This document shows positions 8,499 through 16,495 of a stretch of 64,000 nucleotides of DNA, piece by piece (the stretch's first letter is position 1; every line of letters begins with the position of its first letter). The stretch comes from Thermocatellispora tengchongensis (GTDB taxonomy: Bacteria; Actinomycetota; Actinomycetes; Streptosporangiales; Streptosporangiaceae). The position numbers and the translations under genes are program-made. The stretch is from contig NZ_JACHGN010000034.1 of assembly GCF_014202315.1 (NCBI RefSeq), positions 1 to 64,000 on the forward strand, read 5' to 3'. The notes under the pieces are model-generated. The model saw only the letters and a list, made by a program, of their open reading frames with translations. It was not told where the DNA came from and made no database searches.

Positions 8499-9214
8499 TG
8501 GCGGATGGGACCGAACGGGGTGTTCGGGTCGGAGACGTGGTGCGGGTCGTGACGCTCGATCATGAGCGGTATAACGTGCGGAATCGCGCGACGTGGCTGC
8601 TCGGGCAGGATGCGCGGGTCATGTTCGTGCCCACCGTCGGTGAGTACGTCGAAGTGGAGTTGCTCAGTGATCAGTTGCCGCCCCGTCGGCGACGCCATCG
8701 CTCGCTTCATGTCGGCGGGCTGCAAGTGATCGAGCCGGAGATCCCGGAGGGGAAGACGCTGCGGCGCCCTCGGGCCGGTGATCGGGCCACGATCGTGAGG
8801 CTGCGGCACAGCCACACATGGGTGTGCGCGTACGAGAACCAACTCCTTGGGCAACAAGGCGTGATCGTGCGGATGTGCCGCGATCATGAGTACGCCATCG
8901 TGGAACTCGACAATCCGCCCCGAGCGCTTCACGGCGTACGGCGCTGGAACCTCCATGTCGATGATCTGCATATCGCGCGCGTAGAGGAGGCGGCGGCTCC
9001 GGCCATCACGGGGACGGGCATGACGGCGAGCGCGGGTGGAGTGATGCGCCACGCGACGGCGGCGGGTGAGACAACGGTCTCGCTGTGCGGTATGCGTGTG
9101 CGTCCGATCCTGATCGCGGGCTGGTCGCCACCGTTCAGCCCTGATCTTGAGCGTTCCTGTCCCGCCTGCGTTGAGCGCATTCGCCTTCCTGACACCTGCG
9201 CCGATTCGCGCTAG
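8498..9214 (+). CDS. Hypothetical protein with two KOW/SH3-like repeats
   Basis: 238 residues from the ATG at 8498, with GGGGGTG about eight bases upstream. Two similar halves are visible: GVRVGDVVRVVTLDHERYNVRNRATWLLGQ and RPRAGDRATIVRLRHSHTWVCAYENQLLGQ (each quoted only as VRVGDVVRVV and RAGDRATIVR for the core), followed by a G-x-V strand. This resembles tandem small beta-barrels that bind nucleic acid or ribosomal partners. A CPAC motif near the C-terminus could bind metal. No specific function is known. It is the last gene of the cargo operon, just before the first KorSA-like operator. Confidence 0.6.
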   Translation: MADGTERGVRVGDVVRVVTLDHERYNVRNRATWLLGQDARVMFVPTVGEYVEVELLSDQLPPRRRRHRSLHVGGLQVIEPEIPEGKTLRRPRAGDRATIVRLRHSHTWVCAYENQLLGQQGVIVRMCRDHEYAIVELDNPPRALHGVRRWNLHVDDLHIARVEEAAAPAITGTGMTASAGGVMRHATAAGETTVSLCGMRVRPILIAGWSPPFSPDLERSCPACVERIRLPDTCADSR

Positions 9215-9217
9215 TCT

Positions 9218-9233
9218 ACTTATGCGGACAAGC
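9218..9233 (+). promoter_or_regulatory. KorSA-like operator 1 (upstream of gntR)
   Basis: ACTTATGCGGACAAGC is a 16-base imperfect copy of the perfect palindrome found at 10000-10015. It lies about 25 bases upstream of the GntR-family gene and is probably its autoregulatory site. Confidence 0.6.
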
Positions 9234-9256
9234 GCAAGAGTGATTGGGCGGACGAT

Positions 9257-9973
9257 ATGGGCATGGACTACGCCCCCCCGAAGTACATCCAAGTCATGTC
9301 GGCGATCCAGCAGAAGATCGAGGCCGGCCAGTACGCCCCTGGCGACATGCTGCCGTCTGAGACTCAGCTTGTCCGCGAGTTGGGCGTGGGGCGTACCACG
9401 GTCGTGCGCGCGTTGCAGACCCTCGCCATGCAGGGGTGGATTGAGCGCGAGCACGGGCGCGGCTCGTTCGTAAAGGGGCGCCCGGAGAGTCCGGCGGATC
9501 GCGTCCGGCCCGGCCTGGCGGTCGCCGAGCAGCCCGAGAGTGGCGACACGGTGACGCATGCGGGGCGCGGCCCGGCCCCCCGGCATGTGGCGCGACTGCT
9601 GGGCGTCCCCGAAGGTACGCCGGTCGTGACGCGGCAACGTGTGGCGCGGCAGGGCGGGCGGCTGTCGGCGGTGGAGACGTTGTGGTTCCCGCTGGAAGTT
9701 GCGCTCGATACGGACCTGGAGAAGCCTGAGCCCTTGGCGCGCGGTGTCCGTCACCACCTCCAGGCGGTCAAGCACGTCCGCTTCGATCACGTCACCGAGC
9801 GGCTGACCGCGCGCAACGCGACCGAGCAGGAAGCGGAGTTGCTCGGCTCGTCCGGCCCGGTCATGGGCGTGCTGGCGACGGTGCACGACCCGGCCGGCGT
9901 CGTGCTCATGGTGATGAGCGTGGCCCTGCCTGGCGACCTTCACGAGCTTGAGGATGTCTATCCGGTGAGGTAA
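9257..9973 (+). CDS. GntR/HutC-family repressor, KorSA-like
   Basis: 238 residues. The N-terminal winged HTH is clear: SAIQQKIEAGQYAPGDMLPS, then ETQLVRELGVGRTTVVRALQ, then the wing IEREHGRGSFV (each a separate segment). The remaining 150 residues form a UTRA/HutC-type ligand domain. In pSAM2-type elements, the KorSA repressor of this family controls its own gene and the genes for replication and transfer, holding the element in its integrated state. Matching operators at 9218, 10000 and 10034 flank this gene. A strong hairpin overlaps its stop codon. Confidence 0.85.
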   Translation: MGMDYAPPKYIQVMSAIQQKIEAGQYAPGDMLPSETQLVRELGVGRTTVVRALQTLAMQGWIEREHGRGSFVKGRPESPADRVRPGLAVAEQPESGDTVTHAGRGPAPRHVARLLGVPEGTPVVTRQRVARQGGRLSAVETLWFPLEVALDTDLEKPEPLARGVRHHLQAVKHVRFDHVTERLTARNATEQEAELLGSSGPVMGVLATVHDPAGVVLMVMSVALPGDLHELEDVYPVR

Positions 9974-9992
9974 GTCTTACCCACCTCACCGG
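9962..9992 (+). terminator. Hairpin at the gntR stop codon
   Basis: CCGGTGAGGT (9962-9971) and ACCTCACCGG (9983-9992) are a perfect 10-base inverted repeat, and the stop codon lies within it. An alternative inner stem GTAAG/CTTAC overlaps. There is no U-tract, as is usual in actinomycetes. Confidence 0.6.
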
Positions 9993-9999
9993 CTCAACC

Positions 10000-10015
10000 A
10001 CTTGTGCGGACAAGT
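10000..10015 (+). promoter_or_regulatory. KorSA-like operator 2, perfect palindrome
   Basis: ACTTGTGCGGACAAGT: six-base arms with a GCGG centre, upstream of the transfer/replication operon. It is the best copy of the motif in the window. Confidence 0.7.
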
Positions 10016-10033
10016 TGCAGGCGCGTACGCTTA

Positions 10034-10049
10034 ACTCAATCGGACAAGT
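10034..10049 (+). promoter_or_regulatory. KorSA-like operator 3
   Basis: ACTCAATCGGACAAGT has the same 16-base frame with one intact half-site. It starts 34 bases after operator 2, close to three helical turns, which would let two dimers bind the same DNA face. It lies about 40 bases upstream of the gene at 10090. Confidence 0.55.
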
Positions 10050-10089
10050 GGACGACCGAATGAGGATCGTCTCCCCGGAAGGAAGCCCT

Positions 10090-10503
10090 ATGGCCCTGCA
10101 AGGTCCCATCCCCGTCACCTTCGACATGCTGTTCCCCTACGGCTGCTTCATCGTCGGCGAGGTCGAGAAGGTCAAGGACTTCGACGCCTCCACCAAGGAG
10201 CGGTTCGTCCAGGCGCGCGACAAGAACAGCGGCGAGCCGGTGTGGCAGGTCGCGGTCATGGACGCCGACCCGGCCCTGAAGGCCGCGCAGAAGACCGTCA
10301 GCGTCAAGATCCTCACCACCGACCAGCCCGCCACCCCGCCGGCGGCGCCCGGACTGCCGTTCACCCCGGTCGAGTTCGACCACATCACCGTCACGCCGTA
10401 CGTCAACCAGGTCGGACGGCTGGCCTACTCCATCCGGGTCCGCACCATGCGCGCCCCCCGCACGGCCGCCAAGCACTCGGCCGGCGGCAAGGACGCGGCC
10501 TGA
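10090..10503 (+). CDS. SCO3933-family AICE regulatory protein
   Basis: 137 residues from an ATG with GGAAGGA seven bases upstream. It opens with a conserved segment (PIPVTFDMLFPYGCFIVGEV) followed by VWQVAVMD and FTPVEFDHITVTPYV. From memory this fits the small proteins named SCO3933-family that lie just upstream of the FtsK-like transfer gene in Streptomyces integrative elements. The strand pattern looks like a single-domain OB-like fold, but its biochemical role is unknown to me. It is the first gene of the operon behind operators 2 and 3 and overlaps the next gene as TGATG. Confidence 0.65.
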   Translation: MALQGPIPVTFDMLFPYGCFIVGEVEKVKDFDASTKERFVQARDKNSGEPVWQVAVMDADPALKAAQKTVSVKILTTDQPATPPAAPGLPFTPVEFDHITVTPYVNQVGRLAYSIRVRTMRAPRTAAKHSAGGKDAA

Positions 10504-10718
10504 TGACCGCCGACCCGTACACCTACGTCAACACCATGACCGTCCAGGACGTCCGCCCCTGCCTCGACTTCGACACCCGTGAGGCGCACGTCTCGATCTC
10601 CACCACCGCGGCCGAAACGGTCACCGAACAGGACGTGGCCGTGGCCCGGCACATCTTCAACGCCACCGCCCGCTACCTGGCCGAGTGCGAGCGACTGCAC
10701 AACCAGCAGGCGGCCTGA
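10503..10718 (+). CDS. Small hypothetical AICE protein
   Basis: 71 residues beginning MTADPYTYVNTMTVQDVRP, acidic, with a helical C-terminal half (VARHIFNATARYLAECERLH). Such short genes between the SCO3933-like gene and traSA are usual in AICEs, but I cannot assign a role. Its 3' half is present as two rearranged fragments in the scar at 2571-2646, one direct and one inverted, which shows that the scar's ancestor carried this gene. Confidence 0.65.
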   Translation: MTADPYTYVNTMTVQDVRPCLDFDTREAHVSISTTAAETVTEQDVAVARHIFNATARYLAECERLHNQQAA

Positions 10719-10806
10719 TCTTCGCAAGCGGGGCCGCTGGAAGCGGCAACTTCCGGCGGCCCCTGGATCTCCCGTGACAGCGAAATCAAGAGAGGTCTCG
10801 ATCCTA
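10719..10806 (+). promoter_or_regulatory. Structured leader upstream of traSA
   Basis: 88 non-coding bases with overlapping hairpins: GCCGCT-GGA-AGCGGC (10733-10747) and GGAAG-CGGCAA-CTTCC (10739-10754). The two cannot form together, so they are mutually exclusive. Bases 10739-10772 occur again, identical but inverted, at 2651-2684. Exact retention outside coding sequence hints at a functional RNA or cis site. Transfer or replication sites are possible but unproven. Confidence 0.4.
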
Positions 10807-12231
10807 ATGTTCAGGAAACTGCCCGGAGATGAGACCCGGAACCTCGTCTCCACCACCCCGGACACGGCCGTGGTCTTCCGCCCGGCCGTCGTCCGAACCC
10901 CCGCGATCCTCACCATCCTCATCTTCCTGGCGCGACTCTTCATCGGTCTGGTGCGCCTGCTGTGGCGTCACCCCGTCGCAGTGCCGGTCGCGCTCGCTCC
11001 CGGTGCGCTGTGGCTCGCGTACGGGTGGCGCTGGTCCCTCGCCGTCGTCGCCCTGGTCGTCGTCTCCGGCGCGGCCTGGGCGCTGGTTCACCGCGCGTCG
11101 TTCTCCCGGCTGCTCGGCCTTCGGCTGCTGGCCTGGTGGCGGCTGGTGTGGGTCTACCGGCGGCACTGGCAGCCCGTAATGATCGTCTCCGGTCTCGGAC
11201 GGCACATCCGGGGCCGTGACTACCTGCCCCGGCTGGGCAAGGTCACCTGCACGTCCTGGGCCGACGTCGTGTCGGTGAAGATGCTCAACGGCCAGTCCCT
11301 CAAGGACTGGACCGACCGCACCGACCACATTGCCCATGGCTTCGGCGCTCCCTCGTGCCGAGTCTCGACGGCACGCGCGGGGCGCTTGGTCCTGACCTTC
11401 CCTCGGCGCGATCCGCTCGACGTCCCCATGCCCGCGGTTCCTCTCCCCACTGTGGGCGAGGTCGGACCGGTCGAGATCGGCACGTGCGAGGACGGACGGC
11501 CATACCGGCTCAAGGTGCACGGGACTCACGTCCTGGTCGCGGGCGCGACCGGCTCGGGCAAGGGCTCATGGCTGTGGTCGATCATCCGGGGCCTGCTCCC
11601 GGCGATGGCGGCGGGCCTGGCCGAGGTTTGGGCGCTGGACCCCAAGCTCATGGAACTGTCCTACGGTCGCGACCTGTTCGGCCCCTGCTACGCCGCCACC
11701 CCGGAAGACTGCGCCGAGCTGCTGGAAGCGGCGGTGAAGGTCATGCAGGAACGTGCGGCCCGGTTCGCCGGCGTGCAGCGCTCACACGTCCCGACCGTAG
11801 ATGACCCGTTCATCCTCCTCGTCGTTGATGAGGTGGCGTTCCTGACCGCCTACCAGCCTGACAAGCACCTACGCCAGCGCATTACTGCTGCCCTGGCCAC
11901 GCTCACCACGCAGGGGCGCGCGGTCGGCGTCGGCGTCCTGGCGGCGCTCCAGGACCCGCGCAAGGAGGTCATGAACATCCGCAACCTGTTCCCCGACAAG
12001 ATCGCGCTACGGCTGGACGAGTCGGAACAGGTGGACATGGTGCTCGGCGACGGCGCCCGCGATCGCGGCGCGCACGCGGACCTGATCTCCTCCCGGCCCG
12101 AGCAGGGCGCGGGCGTGGGCTACGTGAGGCTGGAGGGCTCCCCGGACCCGGTGCGGGTGCGCGCGGCGTTCGTCTCCGATGCCGACATCCGCGCCATGGT
12201 CGCCGCGTACGTCTCAATGGAGGCGGCGTGA
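10807..12231 (+). CDS. traSA: FtsK/SpoIIIE-type conjugative DNA translocase TraSA
   Basis: 474 residues. N-terminal hydrophobic segments (about 30-55 and 60-95) are followed by a cytoplasmic motor. Walker A is GATGSGKGS near residue 245, Walker B is ILLVVDEVAF near 340, and the FtsK/SpoIIIE pattern continues through ALATLTTQGRAVGVGVLAALQDP. TraSA/TraB proteins of Streptomyces elements form hexameric rings that move double-stranded DNA between mycelia. The start was chosen at an ATG with GAGAGG upstream. The TGA stop overlaps the GTG of the following zinc-ribbon gene. I see no disrupted motif, so the transfer function looks intact. Confidence 0.9.
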   Translation: MFRKLPGDETRNLVSTTPDTAVVFRPAVVRTPAILTILIFLARLFIGLVRLLWRHPVAVPVALAPGALWLAYGWRWSLAVVALVVVSGAAWALVHRASFSRLLGLRLLAWWRLVWVYRRHWQPVMIVSGLGRHIRGRDYLPRLGKVTCTSWADVVSVKMLNGQSLKDWTDRTDHIAHGFGAPSCRVSTARAGRLVLTFPRRDPLDVPMPAVPLPTVGEVGPVEIGTCEDGRPYRLKVHGTHVLVAGATGSGKGSWLWSIIRGLLPAMAAGLAEVWALDPKLMELSYGRDLFGPCYAATPEDCAELLEAAVKVMQERAARFAGVQRSHVPTVDDPFILLVVDEVAFLTAYQPDKHLRQRITAALATLTTQGRAVGVGVLAALQDPRKEVMNIRNLFPDKIALRLDESEQVDMVLGDGARDRGAHADLISSRPEQGAGVGYVRLEGSPDPVRVRAAFVSDADIRAMVAAYVSMEAA

Positions 12232-12380
12232 ACAGGCGGGCCTACCTCCTGGAAGGGCTGCACTGCGCCTCCTGCGGCGCGCTGGACACGCTGTGGGTGG
12301 ACCCGGTGTGGGACCTGGCAGAGTGCTACGAGTGCGGCGCGCGGGCCTACCTCCTCGACAGCGAGGAGGACGCATGGTGA
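12228..12380 (+). CDS. 50-residue zinc-ribbon protein
   Basis: A short GTG-started gene between traSA and repSA. It reads NRRAYLLEGLHCASCGALD, then TLWVDPVWDLAECYECGARA, ending DSEEDAW. CASC and CYEC, about 20 residues apart, make a four-cysteine zinc ribbon. Its start overlaps the traSA stop (GTGA), and its end overlaps the repSA start by seven bases, so it belongs to the transfer/replication operon. The function is unknown; a small DNA- or protein-binding accessory of RepSA or TraSA is plausible. Confidence 0.65.
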   Translation: MNRRAYLLEGLHCASCGALDTLWVDPVWDLAECYECGARAYLLDSEEDAW

Positions 12381-13966
12381 ACACCACCCGCGCGGCCCAT
12401 CAGCGCAAGCCCCTGGCGCGGGACGTGGCCGAAGAGGTCGCCAAGCAGTACGGCGTCTGCATCCGCCCGGTCCTAGTGCGCAGGCTGGACACCCACACCG
12501 GAGCGAGTGAGGACATCGACCTGCCGTGCGGGGCGACGCTGGAGGCCAAGTGCCCGTCCTGTGCCAAACGCAACCGGCTGCTCCGCATGGCGCAGTGCCG
12601 CGAGGGCTGGCACCTGGCCACCGAACCGGCCATCACCCCGGACGAGCCGAATGAAGATCAGCGCTGGCTGGTGGAGTTCCGCGCCGACGTCCAGGCCGCG
12701 CGAGACGCCGCCGACCAGGCCGGTGAGGACACCTCCGACTACGACTCGGCCATCCGCGGCATTGATGAGGAGATCAACCAAGCCGGGATGCGGGGCAACG
12801 TCCTGGGCCGGATCGCTGCCAAGCGGACTCGTACGACCCGGCGCCGCCAAGACGTACCGGACCTGCCCAAGCGGACCATGACCAACACCACGCTCGGGCG
12901 GACATTCACCAGCTCTGACGGCGAGGTCTACCGGCCATCGCTCTTCATCACCCTGACCCTGCCGTCCTACGGCAAGATCCGGAACGGGGCGCCGGTCGAT
13001 CCGGACGCCTACGACTACCGGCGCGCGGCTCGGGACGCGCTGCACTTCGGCAAGCTGATCGATCGGTTCGTGCAGAACCTCCGCCGCGTGGCGGGTTATG
13101 ACGTGCAGTACTTCGCCAGCGTGGAGGAACAGAAGCGGCTCGCCCCGCACCTGCACATGGCGATCCGCGGCACCCTGCCCCGTGCGGAGATCCGGCAGAT
13201 CGTCGCGGCCACGTACCACCAAGTGTGGTGGCCCCCGGCTGATCGGGTCGTGTTCGATGGCGAGCACCTACCGGTCTGGGCGGATGGCGTCGGCTACCTC
13301 GATCCGGACACGGGCGAGGTCCTGCCCACCTGGGATGAGGCGCTCGACCGGCTCGACGCCGATGACGACGCCGAACCGCTGCACGTGATCCGCTTCGGCT
13401 CGCAGCTCGACATACAGGGCGTGCTGGCTGGCACGCCCGACGCCGACCACCGCATCCGCTACCTGAGCAAGTACCTGACCAAGAGCCTCGGCGATGCTCT
13501 CGACACCACCGAGCATCGCGAGCATGCCGCCCGCCTGGTCGAGGCGCTGCGGTACGAGCCGTGCTCGCCGGCCTGCCCGAACTGGCTGCGCTACGGCGTC
13601 CAGCCCAAGGGCGCCAAGCCGGGCATGACTCCGGGCCGCTGTCGGAGCAAGGCGCACAGCCCAGAACACCTCGGCTACGCCGGACGGCGCGTCCTGGTCT
13701 CGCGCAAGTGGTCCAACAAGACCCTCGCCGAACACCGGCAGGACCGGCGCACCTGGGTCCTGGAAGCGCTCGGCGTCCAGGACGAGCCGACCGACCCCAC
13801 CCGCTACATCTGGCGCATGGTGCCCGAGGGGGATGCGAGCGTGCCGCCGCTGGCCGTACGACTCCTGCGCTCGGTCCACCAGCGCCAGCGCTGGCGCAAC
13901 CACCTCGCCGAGTTGGAGGCGCACGCGACCGGCCAAGATCCTTCGGCAACTGGGGAGGCGGCGTGA
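12374..13966 (+). CDS. repSA: RepSA-type replication initiator
   Basis: 530 residues from the ATG at 12374 (a GTG follows directly). A four-cysteine site (CPSC and others) lies near residues 55-80. The rolling-circle initiator motifs follow: FITLTLPSYG, then the HUH motif in APHLHMAIRG, then YLSKYLTKSL, whose Tyr and Lys fit the catalytic motif. RepSA-type proteins of pSAM2-like elements nick the element's double-strand origin and start its rolling-circle replication after excision. The gene is coupled to the upstream zinc-ribbon gene and, by GTGA, to the downstream excisionase. All expected motifs are present and the length is typical. Confidence 0.88.
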   Translation: MVNTTRAAHQRKPLARDVAEEVAKQYGVCIRPVLVRRLDTHTGASEDIDLPCGATLEAKCPSCAKRNRLLRMAQCREGWHLATEPAITPDEPNEDQRWLVEFRADVQAARDAADQAGEDTSDYDSAIRGIDEEINQAGMRGNVLGRIAAKRTRTTRRRQDVPDLPKRTMTNTTLGRTFTSSDGEVYRPSLFITLTLPSYGKIRNGAPVDPDAYDYRRAARDALHFGKLIDRFVQNLRRVAGYDVQYFASVEEQKRLAPHLHMAIRGTLPRAEIRQIVAATYHQVWWPPADRVVFDGEHLPVWADGVGYLDPDTGEVLPTWDEALDRLDADDDAEPLHVIRFGSQLDIQGVLAGTPDADHRIRYLSKYLTKSLGDALDTTEHREHAARLVEALRYEPCSPACPNWLRYGVQPKGAKPGMTPGRCRSKAHSPEHLGYAGRRVLVSRKWSNKTLAEHRQDRRTWVLEALGVQDEPTDPTRYIWRMVPEGDASVPPLAVRLLRSVHQRQRWRNHLAELEAHATGQDPSATGEAA

Positions 13967-14154
13967 GCAAGCGAGACGAGTTGCTGACCGTCGCCCAGGT
14001 CCTCGACGAACTCGGCGGCGTTTCCCGCCGCACCTTCTACCGCTGGCGAGAGATCGGCCACGCACCCCGTGGAATCAGGCTCCCTAACGGCGAGATCCGC
14101 ATCTACCGCAGCGAGCTGACACGCTGGCTCGAATCCCTCCGGGAGGCATCGTGA
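13963..14154 (+). CDS. xis: Excisionase, MerR-like HTH (XisSA type)
   Basis: 63 residues from a GTG overlapping the repSA stop. The winged HTH is clear: LLTVAQVLDELGGVSRRTFY followed by RWREIG and, near the end, IRIYRSELTRWL. Such small proteins bend DNA at att sites so that the integrase favours excision. The gene overlaps the integrase start by GTGA, the standard AICE order repSA-xis-int. Confidence 0.85.
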   Translation: MSKRDELLTVAQVLDELGGVSRRTFYRWREIGHAPRGIRLPNGEIRIYRSELTRWLESLREAS

Positions 14155-15544
14155 ACGGCACCTCGTATCACGTGAGGTTCTGGGAGATCCGGGCGAACAA
14201 GTCGGCCACGAGCCCGGGTAAGGCAATCTCCTACACGGTGCGTTGGACGGTGGCCGGGCGGGAGAGGTCCAAGACCTACGCCAAGTCCGCTCAGGCCAAG
14301 AACTGGCTGTCCGATCTTCGGCAGGCGGCCAAGGACGGGAGCCGTTCGATATCGAGACGGGCCTTCCGGTATCGATGCTAAAGGCCAAGAAAGCCCGTAC
14401 AGTCTTCGAGTTCGTCACGGCCTACGTGGAGATGAAGTGGCCTCACGCGGCTTCCAAGAGCCGCGACAGCATGTCGGACGCCCTGTCTACGGTTCTCCCT
14501 GCGCTCACCAAGGACGCTCCTGGCCGCCCGGACGCGAAGACCCTGCGAAAGGCGTTGCGAGAACACGCGCTTCTCCCCCAGGACAAGCGGCCGGCGACTC
14601 CGGCGAGCATGGCCAAGGTGCTTCGCTGGCTGGAGTCCGCGTCCCTCGACTTGGCTGCCCTCAGTGAGACCAAGGTCGTACGCTCCGCTCTCGACGCGCT
14701 GACTCTTCGCCTCGACGGCAGGAAGGCCGCAGCGAACACGGTGAAGCGCAAGCGGGCGGTCTTCCATCACGTCCTCGAATACGCGGTGGAACTGGAGGAG
14801 TTGCCGTCCAACCCACTGCACCGCGTGAAGTGGAAGCCGCCCAAGACCACTGAGACGGTAGACCCACGTGTGGTCGTCAATCCGCGACAGGCGCGGGAAC
14901 TGCTGACCGCGGTGACCTACGTGGGCAAGCGCGGGAGAGGCAGGCGGGGCCGCGGGCAACGGCTCATGGCGATGTTCGCCTGCATGTACTTCGCGGCCCT
15001 GCGGCCCGGTGAGGCGGTGAGCCTGCGCAAGCAGGACTGCCACCTCCCGGCCCAGGGCTGGGGGCGCCTGACGCTCGACGTCTCCCGTCCCGAGGTCAAT
15101 CGGAAGTGGACGGACACCGGAGACGCGCACGAACAGAGAGGACTCAAGCATCGCGGTGAGGATGACGTTCGGGTCGTCCCCATCCCTCCGGAGCTGGTGA
15201 AGATTCTCCGCCAGCACATCGAAGAGTTCGGGGTGGCTCCTGACGGGCGGCTGTTCCGCAGCGAGCGCGGCGGGGTCGTCGCCTCGACGGCCTACACCGA
15301 GGTATGGCAGGAAGCCCGGACGCTGGCGCTGTCCCCCGCCCAGGTCGCCTCTCCCCTGGCTCGCCGGCCGTACGACCTCCGGCACGCGGCCGTCTCGCTG
15401 TGGCTCAACGGCGGCGTCCCGGCCCCGGAGGTCGCGGTCAGGGCGGGGCATGGCGTGGACGTCCTGCTGCGGGTCTACGCCAAGTGCATCGACGGCCAGG
15501 ACGAGATCGTGAATCAGCGGATAGAGAACGCTCTTGTCGCGTAA
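14151..15544 (+). pseudogene. int: AICE tyrosine integrase with one-base frameshift
   Basis: The reading frame from the GTG at 14151 gives the expected N-terminal arm-binding domain (VRFWEIRANKSA, then KTYAKSAQAKNWLSDLRQAA). It leaves frame at a GGG run at 14337-14339 and stops at 14379-14381. The next frame continues without overlap as EPFDIETGLPVS and runs to 15544. Restoring one G in that run yields a full 464-residue integrase. The catalytic end is intact: LRPGE (first Arg), YDLRHAAVSLW, AGHGVDVLL and the Tyr of RVYAKC. Internal restart at the ATG at 14375 would give 389 residues without the arm-binding domain. Real inactivation, programmed shifting and sequencing error all remain possible. 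Confidence 0.85.
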
Positions 15545-15564
15545 AACCTGCTCCAAGAGATGGC

Positions 15565-15593
15565 GAGAGCCCCGGATGATCTCCGGGGCTCTC
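15565..15593 (+). terminator. Integrase terminator hairpin
   Basis: GAGAGCCCCGGA (15565-15576) and TCCGGGGCTCTC (15582-15593) form a perfect 12-base stem with a five-base loop, about 20 bases after the integrase stop. Confidence 0.85.
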
Positions 15594-15618
15594 CGTCGTT
15601 TGGGGCCCGTCTCACTCC

Positions 15619-15675
15619 GGATCATGGGCGCCGACCTGGGAGAACACCCATGATCCATTCCGGGTATATTCCGGG
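15619..15675. repeat. Inverted and direct repeats of the att region
   Basis: GGATCATGGG (15619-15628) and CCCATGATCC (15647-15656) are a perfect 10-base inverted repeat. They are followed at once by two direct copies of ATTCCGGG (15657-15664, 15668-15675) spaced 11 bases apart. The position between the integrase and its target tRNA and the one-turn spacing suit arm-type integrase or excisionase binding sites. That role is inferred. Confidence 0.5.
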
Positions 15676-15732
15676 ACCGGTGACAAGCGGCGGCTCTCGG
15701 CTGCCTCTGGCTGCATGTGCCCGGAAACCAGA

Positions 15733-15752
15733 AGAGGCCCCGTAGGGCCTCT
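15733..15752 (-). terminator. tRNA-Tyr terminator hairpin
   Basis: AGAGGCCC (15733-15740), CGTA loop and GGGCCTCT (15745-15752) lie just beyond the 3' end of the minus-strand tRNA gene. The hairpin probably ends its transcript. Confidence 0.65.
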
Positions 15753-15767
15753 GAGCTGGGGTTCTGC

Positions 15768-15852
15768 TGGTGGCAGGTCCAGGGTTCGAACCTGGGTAGG
15801 CTGAGCCGACGGTTTTACAGACCGCTCCCTTTGGCCACTCGGGCAACCTGCC
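15768..15852 (-). tRNA. tyrT: tRNA-Tyr (GTA)
   Basis: Acceptor stem GGCAGGT/ACCTGCC, D-arm CCCGAGTGGCCAAAGGG, anticodon loop CTGTAAA with anticodon GTA at 15816-15818, a long variable arm as in bacterial tRNA-Tyr, T-arm CCAGG-TTCGAAC-CCTGG and an encoded CCA at 15768-15770. The 3' end faces the integrase gene, so this is the probable integration target and the element's att core should lie in the 3' half. The tRNA is intact, as expected when the element restores the 3' end. Confidence 0.95.
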
Positions 15853-16003
15853 TTGTCGTCCGCTTGCGGCGGTGACAGGTAGAAGAATAGCGGACTTCGG
15901 GGGTGGTCGTGACACTGGATGAGTGCGGTGGGGTGGGACGTCCGTACCTCGCCTGTCCGGGGTCGCTAAGGTCGGAGGCGACGCAGAGAGGACACCTACA
16001 TCG

Positions 16004-16495
16004 ATGGCCGATTCGAGTTTCGACATCGTCAGCAAGATCGACCGGCAAGAGGTCGACAACGCGCTGAATCAGACGGTCAAGGAGGTCGGGCACCGGTTCG
16101 ACTTCAAGGGCACCGGGGCGAGCATCGCCTGGTCGGGCCAGAAGGACATCGAGATCAAGGCCAACAGCGAGGAGCGGGCGAACGCCGTACTCGATGTCTT
16201 CAAGGAGAAGCTGATCAAGCGCGGGCTGTCGCTCAAGGTGCTGGACGCCGGCGAGCCCAAGTTGTCCGGCAAGGAGTACCGGCTCATGGTCGGGCTCAAG
16301 GAGGGCATCGACCAGGAGCACGCCAAGAAGATCTCCAAGATCGTCCGGGATGAGGGGCCGAAGGGCGTGAAGGCTCAGATCCAGGGCGAGGAGCTGCGGG
16401 TCAGCTCGAAGAAGAAGGACGACCTGCAGGAGGTCATCGCGCTGCTCAAGAGCAAGGACCTCGACATCGCGCTGCAGTTCACCAACTACCGGTAG
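16004..16495 (+). CDS. yajQ: YajQ family nucleotide-binding protein
   Basis: 163 residues, the usual YajQ length. It opens [20 protein letters not shown] and ends [10 protein letters not shown], both strongly conserved in the family; [20 protein letters not shown] is the central block. YajQ proteins have two RRM-like folds, and some bind cyclic di-GMP, although the role in actinobacteria is not settled. The ATG was chosen over upstream codons because it is preceded by AGAGAGGA and matches the family N-terminus. It is the first core chromosomal gene to the right of the AICE target tRNA. Confidence 0.95.
   Translation: MADSSFDIVSKIDRQEVDNALNQTVKEVGHRFDFKGTGASIAWSGQKDIEIKANSEERANAVLDVFKEKLIKRGLSLKVLDAGEPKLSGKEYRLMVGLKEGIDQEHAKKISKIVRDEGPKGVKAQIQGEELRVSSKKKDDLQEVIALLKSKDLDIALQFTNYR

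Larger units (their letters stand above)
5826..15778. mobile_element. pSAM2-type actinomycete integrative and conjugative element (AICE)
   Basis: The module order matches AICEs: regulation (Nudix, HTH, KorSA-like GntR), transfer (FtsK-type TraSA), rolling-circle-type replication (RepSA), excisionase and tyrosine integrase, ending against the 3' end of a tRNA gene. Replicative excision and double-stranded DNA transfer by TraSA are known for such elements. Here tRNA-Tyr(GTA) is the probable target. The right boundary falls in the tRNA 3' region near 15768-15800. The left boundary is not visible, and 5826 is only the first gene that looks element-borne. The integrase frameshift may leave the element locked in place. 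Confidence 0.8.
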
